Assembly: GCF_005771675.1 (NCBI RefSeq)
Contig: NZ_VAJM01000018.1
Coordinates: 1-64,000 of the forward strand
Origin: Hymenobacter jeollabukensis
GTDB taxonomy: Bacteria > Bacteroidota > Bacteroidia > Cytophagales > Hymenobacteraceae
Length of the DNA stretch: 64,000 nucleotides
Direction: 5' to 3'
In this document: positions 26,201-34,781 of the stretch, in pieces
Layout of the letters: the number at the start of each line of letters is the position of its first letter
How positions within the stretch are numbered: the first letter of the stretch is position 1
The notes under the pieces: generated by a model
What the model was told of the DNA's origin: nothing
What the model saw: only the letters and a program-made list of their open reading frames with translations
Databases searched by the model: none
Made by a program: the position numbers and the translations under genes

Positions 26201-28059
26201 GCATGCGCCGCTTGGAAAACGGACGGCTGAGCATCGACTTAATCGAGGTCAAGTCCTATAAGGTTGGGGCTAATATTGAAGGCGACGGACATCCGGGCGA
26301 ACAGCTACGCGCCGTAGCGCGAGCCCTGTTCCCTGTCTTGGAAGGCAAAGGCGGTGACCTGCTAACCGATTGCCGGCGAGAACTACTGCGTGAGCAGCTA
26401 TTCAGGGAGGGTCAACTTACGTTTCCCAAGGAAGGTGTTACCACCAAAGAATGGGGTGGTTGGATTCAACTCCTGAATGATACCCTGGATGGCGAATTAT
26501 CCCTTGAGGAAGGGAAAATTGAAGTTAACCTTATGCTCATCGAGGTTTGCTTTGAAGAAAACATTGAACGGAGCGAAACCATTGTGCAAGCTGATGCTGG
26601 CGCACAACATCCAGCTGACCGCTTGCCTGTACATCGGGTTCGTTTGGGCGAATCGGATGTAAAACTGTTGCTTGGCAGCGATTGGGCCGCTCCGGTCACA
26701 TTGCCAACTGTTACGGTCCCGGCACCCGTAAAAGCTCAACCAAAAGGTGCGCAGGCAGCTGCAACGCCAGCCCCAAAGCCAACCGTTATAGTTGCAGACC
26801 CCATAGTTGCACCTAAAAAACCAGATGGTCCTGAAAAGCAGGGTGAGGATGATTCGGAGGTGACCGGCACCACCCCGCTACCAGATGCCCCTATAGCACC
26901 TGCCAGTGGGGGTAGTTCTGCTCCGATTCCCCCGGAAGCAGTACTAGGTGAAGAAGAACCGGCTGAGCCCACCCAGTCCGTCAAATCCACGGCTGACTTG
27001 GAGGCGCTGGCCGCGGCGTTATACCGCGCTTTGCAAAACTTTGGGCAGACCCCGAAGAAGCCCATTGACCCGCAACTTGCCGATGTAGGTCCTACCGTCA
27101 TCCGTTTCAAGATAGAAACCCGCGTAGGGCAGCAACTCAACAAGATTCAAGCAAGGGCATTGGACTTGCAACGGGAGATGGAGTTGGAAAAGCCCCCCGT
27201 CATTTACAATCTGCGAGGGTACATCGCCGTAGATATCCCGCGCCCTGACCCACAGGCCGTTTTATTGAAGGACGTTCTGGCAAGCAGCGCCAAAAAGAAA
27301 CAGGAGTTAGCTCCCATTTCTTTCCCTGCGGGTGTGGCTCCCGACGGGGACGTGCCATGGCTGAGCATCCCGCTTCTGCCGCATATGCTAGTTGGGGGTA
27401 CTTCGCGCTCGGGCAAAACAATGTTCCTCTATAGCATCATTGTTTCTCTAACGAAGTTGAATACCCCGGACGAGTTGAAAATCGTCTTGATTGACCCCAA
27501 GCGGACTGATTTCAACTATTTCAGTTCATTGCCTCACCTCTACAACGGCGAGATTCTGACTGATAAGCAGCAGGCGATGGACGTGTTGCAGGACCTGCTT
27601 AATATCGAGTTAGAGCGCCGTACCGATGTGCTGGTGGAGCACGGGTGCCGGGATATTCAAGACCTGCACCGAAGCCAACCACAGATTGTCATGCCTTATG
27701 TGATAGTGGTTATTGACGAGTTTGCTGACCTGTCCGGCATCATGGACAAGAAGCAGCGGGAAGCCTTTGATATGCTCCTGGGACGTGTTGCCCAACGAGC
27801 CCGGAGCGTTGGCATTCACCTCATCATTGCCACGCAACGGCCAGATGCGAAGGTGATTTTCGGAAATCTTAAGGCTAACCTGCTCTGCAGAGTGGCTTTT
27901 CAGCTTACTTCTGGTATCGATAGCCGCATTATTTTGGATGAGAATGGGGCAGAAGACCTGATAGGCTACGGCGACATGCTACTCAAAATAGAGGGACGGA
28001 TTCAGCGTTTGCAAGGGTTTTTCATCAGCACAGATGAGTTGCGAAAACTTAAATCCTAG
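23236..28059 (+). CDS. large FtsK/HerA-like ATPase with Pro-Glu repeats (DptH-sized)
   Basis: 1607 residues from ATG 23236. Layout: helical N-terminal domain (1-285); low-complexity Pro-Glu then Pro-Gly repeats (about 288-340); a large middle domain (350-1150); a second Pro/Ala-rich linker (about 1155-1245); an FtsK-like motor (1290-1607). The motor has [11 protein letters not shown] (Walker A, about 1386-1396), [22 protein letters not shown] (Walker B, about 1488-1499) and I-I-A-T-Q-R-P. FtsK motors pump double-stranded DNA. No membrane segments, so it is cytoplasmic. No nuclease motif was identified in the middle domain by eye. Confidence 0.75.
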   Translation: MPSKDILFATLFELLEQEFAIAPTGLLLPNLPLPTADWLPELLHTLADDSRYYVTVVGADQTKTLALQPLVNPHFGLTATHAVEIRNDLELPADARRLVIVLKTEPRMNSLRDYRILSVEKIVQAIARKGSTKAPNSPQRALWDVLATTKLPTELGALIRFYDEVYREGGAEPREALHILELLPDPALFNDHRTTVGAIAPRLELNATLTGRLLLRDSEDVDKAYETYRKAVDAANPITDLLRESYGRFRKLDPAAELPSQLEGFSFEAVRMLFGESSLPPVKPSPNPQPEPEPEPEPEPEPEPEPEPEPGPGPGPGPGPNPEPEPEPEPEPEPIRPNPPGGGPSGGKPSRESFREGLLDEAVLAIAADPRFAETWGQEVTKLFSALRKEPEGSNMLIGIRTECDHRTEPGALLLTEELLDTHRFGGIITVGQANSLEEALASLSEGLPAANPIFDATWLSQLQEYLTTAEELLPPGFEGIARLKYYMDCRARLVPVADMLTAAPLTTLLAQPDILQAARDTVAAYEGLMEHISSHFAQLQQEDGAQLLGGLLLRLDLVEVRDGMGGRAGLLAPFHPLILWKNIELADEVLAGHAADLRLLIGRLSLFSEPLRALMLPVDESYTDTALAYADRLGSWAVYRPAGLVNVTVSIRLLERAAEKIAILYPPVRQHLRLFLHHPESLERVTEVLRHLFAPKKGHTPFEHVQLIISHHPDTPIKLDGLNNFISEGLVTPELKSAVDADEIVPWLVDNPVHILVLPGQRYLQPTRIGRQASNIHPLSLPRLLQFNQFKKIISLQPRSQQGSSSGASQPFGPYHALAAALGGQPQQELSGTLVQQENNGSQTILMPHAVFMLLAGATGVEGAQVLAREGGIDGDVVVTHYPKRFVKGVEYMLRELNYQPDAAGVLRLLKRLETVGETGLFKTISDTGVGGFSPPELKGQFGLAVALGWYLALAGNDPRHLTVSLDSELAKRWLEKRDSDRRNDLLGMRRLENGRLSIDLIEVKSYKVGANIEGDGHPGEQLRAVARALFPVLEGKGGDLLTDCRRELLREQLFREGQLTFPKEGVTTKEWGGWIQLLNDTLDGELSLEEGKIEVNLMLIEVCFEENIERSETIVQADAGAQHPADRLPVHRVRLGESDVKLLLGSDWAAPVTLPTVTVPAPVKAQPKGAQAAATPAPKPTVIVADPIVAPKKPDGPEKQGEDDSEVTGTTPLPDAPIAPASGGSSAPIPPEAVLGEEEPAEPTQSVKSTADLEALAAALYRALQNFGQTPKKPIDPQLADVGPTVIRFKIETRVGQQLNKIQARALDLQREMELEKPPVIYNLRGYIAVDIPRPDPQAVLLKDVLASSAKKKQELAPISFPAGVAPDGDVPWLSIPLLPHMLVGGTSRSGKTMFLYSIIVSLTKLNTPDELKIVLIDPKRTDFNYFSSLPHLYNGEILTDKQQAMDVLQDLLNIELERRTDVLVEHGCRDIQDLHRSQPQIVMPYVIVVIDEFADLSGIMDKKQREAFDMLLGRVAQRARSVGIHLIIATQRPDAKVIFGNLKANLLCRVAFQLTSGIDSRIILDENGAEDLIGYGDMLLKIEGRIQRLQGFFISTDELRKLKS

Positions 28060-28091
28060 CTTTTCCGCTCTTGGCTAATACGGCATTGAAC

Positions 28092-28880
28092 ATGACGGCA
28101 AGAAAATTAGGGCTGATTTACGCTGCCATCCATGCGGAAAGGCTGGGTTTTATCCGGGAGATATGCGAGGACTGGTCAAAACCAGAACTGCCCTTTGCCC
28201 TTGATGAGTCGATGAAGCACTTGGAAAGCGGCATGCTCTATACTTTCAAGCAAGGGGGCATACAAACTCACCGTATTGCAACGGAATTGGAGGCTCCAAC
28301 CAAGGATTTCTATGACCAGTTGGACCGGACTATTTTCAGTAGACAAGGGGCCAGCATTAAAGCAAACCGGCACAATTTAGACACGGTAGACTTCATCCTA
28401 AAAAACGACCTTGACAGCACGTACTACCATCAGGCATACGCTATCAGAAAGATAAACGGCTTTCTGGATAATGAATTTGAAACCTTTGACTTTGAGAAGG
28501 CGGTCGAGGCATACCGGGTTGAATTGAAGTGCTCGGGCTTTACCAGAGTTGGCAAAGAAGACAAGGCCTGGATTGCCATTGAATCAACCAACTACTTCCT
28601 TAACCGTACCTGGGACCCCTATCTAACAAAACTGCTCCCGATAATCCACAACGTCATTTGTGAAGACTCCTACTACGCAAGCTGGCAATCCATACTGGAT
28701 GAGTTGAAGACTGGTCTCGGTCTCGAAGGGATAAAAAAGCTGGAATTGGAAGCCGCACAGCTGGAATTCAACATCAAAGACAACATATTCAGTAAGTATA
28801 GCCGAACTGCCCATAAAGAGGGCTTAGTATCTGAGATAGAGCTAATTCGGAATCGAATTTTATCAGGATTGGGTCAATAG
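28092..28880 (+). CDS. unknown small protein of the DruA/FtsK operon
   Basis: 262 residues from ATG 28092; TTG 28071, eleven bases after the FtsK-like stop, would add seven residues and couple it more tightly. Helical, charged, with no signal peptide. Sequence around residues 90-140 (D-S-T-Y-Y-H-Q-A-Y-A-I-R-K-I-N-G-F-L-D-N) has no family match I recognise. Its closeness to the motor gene makes it the fourth member of the operon. Confidence 0.5.
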   Translation: MTARKLGLIYAAIHAERLGFIREICEDWSKPELPFALDESMKHLESGMLYTFKQGGIQTHRIATELEAPTKDFYDQLDRTIFSRQGASIKANRHNLDTVDFILKNDLDSTYYHQAYAIRKINGFLDNEFETFDFEKAVEAYRVELKCSGFTRVGKEDKAWIAIESTNYFLNRTWDPYLTKLLPIIHNVICEDSYYASWQSILDELKTGLGLEGIKKLELEAAQLEFNIKDNIFSKYSRTAHKEGLVSEIELIRNRILSGLGQ

Positions 28881-28964
28881 AAAGCAGGGCACTTACCCTA
28901 TACCAATTGAATTATCATAGATTCTATTTCACCAATTTCTGCCAATTTTTTTAGTCAATTCAAA

Positions 28965-28979
28965 ACTAATTTAATTAGT
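28965..28979. promoter_or_regulatory. palindrome upstream of umuDC, candidate SOS operator
   Basis: ACTAATT-T-AATTAGT, a perfect 7-bp inverted repeat with a single central base, 40 bases before the umuD start. A Bacteroidota-type promoter core (TA-N-N-TTG, around TATACTTGC at 28987-28995) follows directly, so a repressor bound here would block it. LexA is the obvious candidate; the consensus in this group is not certain. Confidence 0.5.
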
Positions 28980-29018
28980 AACAACGTATACTTGCGGCTT
29001 ACTTAACAGTTCCGCTGT

Positions 29019-29489
29019 ATGAGAAACGTTGAATTGATACCTGTTCCGGCAATTAGCCAAAACCCAACCTTACTGCCCCTATTCAGCTATCTAGTGCCTG
29101 CTGGCTTCCCTTCGCCGGCAACGGACCACCTCGAAGGGCTCTTTGACTTGAACCGGCTGCTGCTGCGACATCCCGACGCTACCTACCTGCTACGGGTCAG
29201 CGGGGAGAGCATGGCGGGTGCTGAAATCCATACCGGCGACCTACTGGCCGTGGACAAGCATTTGGAAGCTGACCACAACCATATTGTGGTAGCCGTGGTG
29301 CACGGAGAATGCACCGTAAAGCGCTTGGTGCGTGAAGGACAGAAGTGGTGGCTCAAACCCGAAAATCCTGCCTACCAGCCTTACGAGATTACCGACACCG
29401 ACGAGTTGCGGATTTGGGGCGTGGTTACCCACGTCGTGCATGAGCTAATTCCCGGCAAATTGACGGCGTTAATCCAAAGCCTCGATTAG
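29019..29489 (+). CDS. umuD: UmuD-like S24 peptidase
   Basis: 156 residues. Self-cleavage site A28-G29 (V-P-A-G-F-P-S-P), catalytic Ser in S-G-E-S-M (S64) and Lys in C-T-V-K-R-L (K101), all in the usual order and spacing. RecA filaments trigger cleavage to UmuD', the partner of the Y-family polymerase. Two bases before umuC. Confidence 0.95.
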   Translation: MRNVELIPVPAISQNPTLLPLFSYLVPAGFPSPATDHLEGLFDLNRLLLRHPDATYLLRVSGESMAGAEIHTGDLLAVDKHLEADHNHIVVAVVHGECTVKRLVREGQKWWLKPENPAYQPYEITDTDELRIWGVVTHVVHELIPGKLTALIQSLD

Positions 29490-29491
29490 CT

Positions 29492-30838
29492 ATGTTCGGC
29501 CTAGTCGATTGCAACAATTTCTACGTGAGCTGCGAGCGGGTTTTTCAGCCGCGCTACGAGGGTCGGCCGGTGGTTGTGCTCAGCAACAACGATGGCAACA
29601 TCATCAGCCGCTCCGCTGAGGCAAAGGCCCTGGGCCTGCAAATGGGCGACCCTTATTTTCAGGTCAAGCCCTTGCTGCAACAACACAACGTGACCGTATT
29701 TTCGAGCAATTACGCCTTGTATGGCGATATGAGCCGGCGTGTCATGTGGTATCTCGGCCAATCGGCTCCCGGCGTTGAAATCTACTCCATTGACGAGGCA
29801 TTTCTGGACCTGGCCGGAATGGAAAAGCACTTGGGGAGCCTGGATGCTTTCGCCCGTAAGATTCGGGCCGGGGTTAAGGCGCGAACGGGCATTCCGACCT
29901 GCGTTGGGGTTGCACCGACCAAAACCTTAGCCAAACTGGCGAACCGCATCGCTAAGAAAAACCCGGACCTGGGCGGGGTGCTCTACCTCGACAACGCGGA
30001 CCGGCGGGCCTGGGCGCTGGGGCAAGTGGCCGTGGGCGACGTGTGGGGCATCGGGCGGCAGTACGCGGCCAAACTCACCGCGGCCGGCATCGACACGGCG
30101 GCGGACCTGGCCCGCGTATCCGATACCTGGGCGCGCAAACACCTGGGCGGCGTGGTCGGGGCGCGGCTGGTGCAGGAACTGCAAGGCCGGCCCTGCGCGG
30201 GGTTGCATCCATCGGAAGATGGCACCCTGGCCCGGCAAAGCATTAGTTGCTCCCGAACCTTTGGCCGGCCCCTGGCGGCATTTGCCGATGTGCAGGCCGC
30301 GGTGGCTTCGTTTCTGTCGCGGGCGGCGGAAAAACTGCGCCGGCAAAACGACACGGCCCATGTGCTGACGGTGTTTCTGAGCAAAAACCGCTTTGCTACC
30401 AACGTGCTCCCTCCTTTCTCGCGCTCGGCTACCCTAACCCTGCCTTCGGGGCCTACGGCCGATACGACGGTGCTCCTGAGCTATGCCCGCGCCATGCTCA
30501 GCCGGCTATGGGAGCCCGGCACGCTCTACCACAAGGCGGGGGTGGTGCTCGACGGATTGGAACCACCCGGTACCGGCCAGCAGCTTTCCTTGTTTGACTC
30601 CCCGGCACCGATACCGAACAAAAGGGAAGAAAAGTCGCTGCAGGCGGAGCGGCCCGGCCTGATGGCTAGCCTTGATGCTCTGAACCAACGCTTCGGGCGG
30701 GGCACCGTGCGCGTGGCCTCGGCGGTGCTGCCGCCTGCTACAGGGGGGCGGCCCGTTCGGGCACCCTGGGAGGGGAAGGCACAGTGGTGTTCACCGGCCT
30801 ACACTACCAGGCTGGAAGATTTACTTATCGTGCGCTAG
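29492..30838 (+). CDS. umuC: UmuC, Y-family DNA polymerase V subunit
   Basis: 448 residues, usual length. Catalytic acidic residues in G-L-V-D-C-N-N-F-Y (start) and Y-S-I-D-E-A-F-L-D (about 100-108); G-V-A-P-T-K-T-L-A-K-L-A-N; helix-hairpin-helix/thumb around residues 185-205; little-finger domain with S-C-S-R-T-F-G. The C-terminus has the short R-F-G-x-G-T-V-R tail of UmuC proteins. Copies translesion DNA together with UmuD'. Frequent on plasmids. Confidence 0.95.
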   Translation: MFGLVDCNNFYVSCERVFQPRYEGRPVVVLSNNDGNIISRSAEAKALGLQMGDPYFQVKPLLQQHNVTVFSSNYALYGDMSRRVMWYLGQSAPGVEIYSIDEAFLDLAGMEKHLGSLDAFARKIRAGVKARTGIPTCVGVAPTKTLAKLANRIAKKNPDLGGVLYLDNADRRAWALGQVAVGDVWGIGRQYAAKLTAAGIDTAADLARVSDTWARKHLGGVVGARLVQELQGRPCAGLHPSEDGTLARQSISCSRTFGRPLAAFADVQAAVASFLSRAAEKLRRQNDTAHVLTVFLSKNRFATNVLPPFSRSATLTLPSGPTADTTVLLSYARAMLSRLWEPGTLYHKAGVVLDGLEPPGTGQQLSLFDSPAPIPNKREEKSLQAERPGLMASLDALNQRFGRGTVRVASAVLPPATGGRPVRAPWEGKAQWCSPAYTTRLEDLLIVR

Positions 30839-30920
30839 CGTGCATATCGCCGCTGTACGCCCCATGTGCTACTTTTAGCAGCCGCTGTTTGCACCGATTC
30901 TTTTTACAACCTCCCCTCTC

Positions 30921-31118
30921 ATGCAAGAAGTCGAAGTTTTATTCATGGTTACCCGCAACGGCGGTGGCACCCGCGAGGAACGAATCAAAACCCGCGTTGA
31001 TAGCTCGACGCTCAACGCTGCCTCGGGCGACGTGGGAAGGAGGAAGCTGGACGGATGGGCCAAGCAGTTCTTTCCAGCAGACAAGGAAGCGCGGGTACTC
31101 TATATGAAGCGCCTCTAA
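30921..31118 (+). CDS. hypothetical small protein
   Basis: 65 residues; basic and charged, no motif recognised. Its stop TAA shares a base with the ATG of the next gene (TAATG at 31116-31120), so it heads a translationally coupled set. Confidence 0.5.
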   Translation: MQEVEVLFMVTRNGGGTREERIKTRVDSSTLNAASGDVGRRKLDGWAKQFFPADKEARVLYMKRL

Positions 31119-31594
31119 TGAGCACGACCCACGTCTTTGGCATGGCAAAGTCCAGCCTCGACCTGCTGGGCGCCAAACGGCAGAAGCTGGAGTTGGACTT
31201 CCTGCGCCTGGTGTACGCCTGTCAGCACTATCAGGCCAACGGCTGTCAGGCCTTCGGCTACCTTGCGGTCACCTCGGCCGCGATTGAGCAGCAGGTGGCG
31301 AAGTGGGCGACAAAATACCTGGTCCCTCCCGGCCTGGTGCAGTTGGTCGTGCCCGCCCTCTCGGATGCGGAGCAACAATCGCTGCTGGCGGAAAAGGGCC
31401 GGAACCGGCTGGGCAATCTGGCTAAGGCCGATGCGGCGGTCCTGCTAAAAGACGCCGATGGCTCTTTTGGGCGGGATTTGCTGGAAGCAGCGCTGGAATC
31501 CTCCATCCTAAAACAACACACAGCCCTTCGGGGGAGCGCAGCCGTGGGGGGCTACCCGATGGGCGTGCAGTGGGACTATTACGGTTCCTATTAA
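31118..31594 (+). CDS. hypothetical protein
   Basis: 158 residues from the overlapping ATG at 31118 (a longer frame from 31055 would overlap the previous gene for no reason). Helical; ends with G-G-Y-P-M-G-V-Q-W-D-Y-Y-G-S-Y. Stop overlaps the next start by one base. No family recognised. Confidence 0.5.
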   Translation: MSTTHVFGMAKSSLDLLGAKRQKLELDFLRLVYACQHYQANGCQAFGYLAVTSAAIEQQVAKWATKYLVPPGLVQLVVPALSDAEQQSLLAEKGRNRLGNLAKADAAVLLKDADGSFGRDLLEAALESSILKQHTALRGSAAVGGYPMGVQWDYYGSY

Positions 31595-31959
31595 TGGCTA
31601 TTCACCTTCATTTCCGGCACGCGCAGGGGCTCCCGATGGGCGAACCGCTGGCGGCGTGGGAATCGCCGCCATGCCTCGTTTTTCCTTCAGTCCATGCCTT
31701 GCAACAAGCGGCCGACGCGCAGGGCCTTAAGGAGCTATTCTATGACGGCCCGGATGCCCTATTCCCTGACTGTGCCCTTGGCAAGGCCAATTTCTGGGCG
31801 GATGCCGAAGAACTGGTCTGGGAACTGGCATGCGACCACACCGACGACCCGGAAGATGCCACAACGTGGCCAGCGGGGTATGCCCTGCTTCAATTCCTGA
31901 CCTTTTGGCGCCTGGCGCTCAACGAAGACGGGGCTCACTTAGAACTGATTCACATTTAA
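31594..31959 (+). CDS. hypothetical protein
   Basis: 121 residues from the overlapping ATG at 31594. Acidic, with a Trp-rich second half (A-E-E-L-V-W-E-L-A-C-D and F-L-T-F-W-R-L-A). Fourteen bases before the next gene. No family recognised. Confidence 0.5.
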   Translation: MAIHLHFRHAQGLPMGEPLAAWESPPCLVFPSVHALQQAADAQGLKELFYDGPDALFPDCALGKANFWADAEELVWELACDHTDDPEDATTWPAGYALLQFLTFWRLALNEDGAHLELIHI

Positions 31960-31973
31960 TCTTTCAACGCACG

Positions 31974-32402
31974 ATGCCAACCGAATACTATGGGGGTGAT
32001 GGCCCGCCAAGCCGCACCGTGGGCCACTTTGAGGTAAAATACACGGTCACGCTGCCTGATGGCCAGCGCACGAACCAGCAGCAATCCTTTACGGAGTATG
32101 GGAAGGCCGAAGAATTTTACGCAGGCCTCGATGACTCCGCATTTCTGTGGGACCAAACGGGGATGCCCGAACTGTGCGCGGGCAAAACGCGCATCGCTTA
32201 CTACTCCGGCCTGCTGTGGAAGGGACGGGAGAATCATAATGGAGCGGTTCGCCGCACCGTAGCCGTGAAAACGGATGAGGCGGAAAGTGCGGCCCAGCTG
32301 CTAAATTATATCAGCAAGCAGTTGGGACTGAAGCTTGACTTGGCCAGCATCCGCGAAGTCGATGCGGCCGGGTATGAGCAGTACAGGATAAAGACGGAGT
32401 AG
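31974..32402 (+). CDS. hypothetical protein
   Basis: 142 residues from ATG 31974 (the longer frame from 31830 overlaps the previous gene and has low-complexity basic sequence). Beta-strand-rich start with H-F-E-V-K-Y-T-V-T-L-P-D-G. No family recognised. Last of the coupled set 30921-32402. Confidence 0.45.
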   Translation: MPTEYYGGDGPPSRTVGHFEVKYTVTLPDGQRTNQQQSFTEYGKAEEFYAGLDDSAFLWDQTGMPELCAGKTRIAYYSGLLWKGRENHNGAVRRTVAVKTDEAESAAQLLNYISKQLGLKLDLASIREVDAAGYEQYRIKTE

Positions 32403-32409
32403 CCCTGCC

Positions 32410-32625
32410 ATGTGGCCTTATCTGGTTGCGCTTTTACTCATTGGCCCTCCCCCGCCGCGCCCGGCACCTATCTACATCTGTCAGGGTTCGGCTTCCTATG
32501 CCTACCATGTGTCGTCCCGGTGTGAGGGCCTGGCATGGTGCACCCGCTCCGTCAAACCGATGACGCGGGCAGCAGCCGTCAAGTTGGGTCGCCGGCCCTG
32601 TGGGCGCTGCTCCTATGGGAAATAA
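32410..32625 (+). CDS. small secreted cysteine protein, Ada-like metal-binding motif
   Basis: 71 residues. Hydrophobic N-terminus (MWPYLVALLLIGPPPP) then the motif Y-H-x-S-S-R-C-x-G-L-x-x-C-T-R-S-V-K-P-M-T-R-A-A-A-V-K-L-G-R-R-P-C-G-R-C. The His-Cys...Cys-x-x-Cys arrangement, ending G-R-R-P-C-x-x-C, is the short Ada-type/nuclease-associated knuckle seen in many secreted bacterial proteins. Function unknown. Confidence 0.6.
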   Translation: MWPYLVALLLIGPPPPRPAPIYICQGSASYAYHVSSRCEGLAWCTRSVKPMTRAAAVKLGRRPCGRCSYGK

Positions 32626-32691
32626 TCATGTTCGTTCACCATGCCGCTACATCCTCTCAATCCTTACCAGCCCCCCAAAAGCTCTCCCTTT

Positions 32692-33096
32692 ATGAAGAAT
32701 AAGCTACTCATTGCCTTGGGCATTCTCCTCGCAGTTATGGTCTTTACAAATCCTGCCGAAACGGAAATGCAGAGTAAAATAACCAACTCGGAGCTGGTCG
32801 GGGACCTGTCAATGGCCAGGGCAATGAAAAATGCCACACCGATGATGCTTAGCCTGAAAACGTACTACATGCCAGAGTTCAAACTCAACCGGGTTAATTT
32901 CCTCATTGGGTCACTCTACAATCTGAAGTACGGATGGCATGGCACCATAAACGGGGCTGGAATGCCGCTAAGCTTTCCGCTGAAAAACCCTACTGACACG
33001 GAACACAACTTCACCGGTGAGGCTACTTATCTGGGGGTGCTGGGGCAGCTTATCCCTGTCTCCCGGAACGAAAGCATGAACTACCAACCGCAGTAA
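32692..33096 (+). CDS. DUF4359-like membrane-anchored protein
   Basis: 134 residues from ATG 32692 (the frame from 32641 would put a Pro-rich stretch before the membrane segment). Begins with a single hydrophobic segment and then T-N-P-A-E-T-E, a feature of DUF4359 proteins (I-x-L-x-x-T-N-P-x-x-x-E). The rest is a compact soluble domain. Three bases before the next gene. Confidence 0.5.
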   Translation: MKNKLLIALGILLAVMVFTNPAETEMQSKITNSELVGDLSMARAMKNATPMMLSLKTYYMPEFKLNRVNFLIGSLYNLKYGWHGTINGAGMPLSFPLKNPTDTEHNFTGEATYLGVLGQLIPVSRNESMNYQPQ

Positions 33097-33099
33097 AAC

Positions 33100-33513
33100 A
33101 TGCTTGACGCGCTGCTCATCCCCCGGCACCCCGACGAGGGTTGCCACGAGGCCCAGGTACAGTTGCTGACGCTGGAAGAAAACCTGCTGGAACGCGCCCG
33201 CCTGGCGCAGTTCCTGCGCTGGGGCAATGCCACGTATTGCTACTACCACCACCACGAAGCCGATGTAACGGAAGCCGATTATCTCGAATGGTTGGAAGGT
33301 TTACCCGCCAGGACGCAGGCAACGATGCGGGCGTTGGGGTACGAAGAGATGCGGGACTCGCTGCCACTGCGGCGCTACGTGTTGGAAAAGAACGACATTG
33401 GCATGAGCGATTTTCTGAAAATCCTGCTCTCGCCGTCCGACTGGCAAGCTTATCAGGCAAGCAGTGAAGCAACGGTTAGCCCCCTACTCGCGGGCATAGT
33501 CCCATTCAACTAA
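33100..33513 (+). CDS. hypothetical protein
   Basis: 137 residues, helical, acidic. Contains C-Y-Y-H-H-H-E-A-D at residues 47-55, a possible metal site. Its last 30 bases overlap the end of the convergent gene at 33484. No family recognised. Confidence 0.5.
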   Translation: MLDALLIPRHPDEGCHEAQVQLLTLEENLLERARLAQFLRWGNATYCYYHHHEADVTEADYLEWLEGLPARTQATMRALGYEEMRDSLPLRRYVLEKNDIGMSDFLKILLSPSDWQAYQASSEATVSPLLAGIVPFN

Positions 33514-34041
33514 CAGGAAATTCTCGGGCTGTAGGCCCATTTGCAAGCCCGCTTCCAACCAACGCGGCTGCGTAGCCCGGATGCGGTCTTTTTTAAGGCG
33601 TTTGAGTTCGGCAAATACAATGGCCTCACCGTTCCAGCCGACGACATCCCAACACCCCGAGTAGCTGTTGCCGTTGGCCTGCGCAATCTTTTGCAGCAGG
33701 TCCTGAATCCTGGGGTCAGTGATGGGCTCGTGCTGCTGGCCGGCCAGCCCGGCATCGACCCAGGTCGTGAAGTGGTGAGGTGTCATTGCGCCAGCCCCAT
33801 AGGTTTCTACCCACCGGGCCTGCCAGCCGGATAGTCGCACCAACTCGTACACGCAGAGTTCCGCAAAAACCGGCCGGCCACCGAAGTCAATTAGTGGTTT
33901 GTTGCCGAAGGTGTTGCTGATGGGGGCACCAGCCCACCGGCGTAGCTGCAACTCAACTTTCGGAACGGTCACCTCCCGGCCATCGCTCATAAGGGCTTCC
34001 GTTGTGGTGGGCCTTAATAGGCTGGGATATGTCAAACTCAT
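33484..34041 (-). CDS. VRR-NUC/PD-(D/E)XK-like nuclease
   Basis: 185 residues. The C-terminal 75 residues read S-G-C-W-D-V-V-G-W-N-G-E-A-I-V-F-A-E-L-K-R-L-K-K-D: a D followed by E-x-K in adjacent strands, then a helix Q-P-R-W-L-E-A-G-L-Q and a strand F-L-L-V-E-W, which is the small PD-(D/E)XK (VRR-NUC) fold. Likely cuts DNA; target unknown. Convergent with the previous gene. Confidence 0.55.
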   Translation of the reverse strand: MSLTYPSLLRPTTTEALMSDGREVTVPKVELQLRRWAGAPISNTFGNKPLIDFGGRPVFAELCVYELVRLSGWQARWVETYGAGAMTPHHFTTWVDAGLAGQQHEPITDPRIQDLLQKIAQANGNSYSGCWDVVGWNGEAIVFAELKRLKKDRIRATQPRWLEAGLQMGLQPENFLLVEWDYARE

Positions 34042-34087
34042 GGTACCAGGTGAAGGAATTTCGGTTCAAGGTTAGCCTACGCTGGGC

Positions 34088-34423
34088 TTAGTCAGTCCGC
34101 CAACGGCGGGCAGGACGGGGTTTTCCTACCCACATGCCATGCTCTTGCCGCAGGTATTGCAGGGCTTTCTGGTCAAACACCAAATCAAAGTAGGGGTCAA
34201 ACTTTAACAGCCGGCCAAGCAACACCGGCTTCTCCCCGGGCGCGGCCTGCCGGTCGATGATAAGTGCTTCCACTGTCCGCGGCTGCAGGGTCTTGTGCAG
34301 ACCCAATGCGACGACTGCCAATCCTTCTTTTGTTTTACCTAGAAAAAGTGGGGTGCTGAACCATTCATTTTCCTCCGAGCGCGACTTACGGTAGTTAGGG
34401 TATGGCGTATCGAAGCTGGTCAT
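34088..34423 (-). CDS. hypothetical protein
   Basis: 111 residues from ATG 34421-34423 (the extension to 34615 would cross a hairpin and a Ser/Pro-rich stretch). Soluble, basic C-terminus. 46 bases before the nuclease-like gene, so probably co-transcribed. No family recognised. Confidence 0.45.
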   Translation of the reverse strand: MTSFDTPYPNYRKSRSEENEWFSTPLFLGKTKEGLAVVALGLHKTLQPRTVEALIIDRQAAPGEKPVLLGRLLKFDPYFDLVFDQKALQYLRQEHGMWVGKPRPARRWRTD

Positions 34424-34500
34424 GGGAGGCCCATATGAAGGAAACGATGGATTACTAATCGGCTGGCTCCGTAGATTTACAGTGCTCGTAGGAGCGCTCC

Positions 34501-34537
34501 GAAAGCCCGACGCACTGTAATGGTGCGGCGGGCTTTC
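34501..34537. terminator. strong hairpin, probable terminator
   Basis: GAAAGCCCG-a-CGCAC / GTGCG-g-CGGGCTTTC stem over a 7-base loop followed by TTTTA. It stands in the 358-base space between two leftward genes (34424-34781). With the hairpin at 34651 it would insulate the gene to the left from transcription of the XRE gene. Confidence 0.65.
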
Positions 34538-34650
34538 TTTTACTTTCTGTCTAGTGGTCGGGCGTGCACTGCATGGGATTACACCCAAGCCCTTTAGGCA
34601 ATGTATACTGTGCAACTCATTCCGTTGCTGCTCTCAGCGCGCTAGAACAC

Positions 34651-34678
34651 AAAGAGCCGCCCTTTCGAGCGGCTCTTT
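34651..34678 (-). terminator. rho-independent terminator of the XRE gene
   Basis: AAAGAGCCGC / GCGGCTCTTT, ten perfect pairs over an 8-base loop, about 100 bases after the stop of the leftward XRE gene. T-rich on both sides. Confidence 0.7.
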
Positions 34679-34781
34679 CAACCTGTTTGTACCGGCTGTT
34701 GCGCGTCTACCCCACGCTTCAGTGGTAAAACATGCTGCAAACATACTGCTGCAACCTTCTCCGCCAGTTGGGAGGGGCCTC

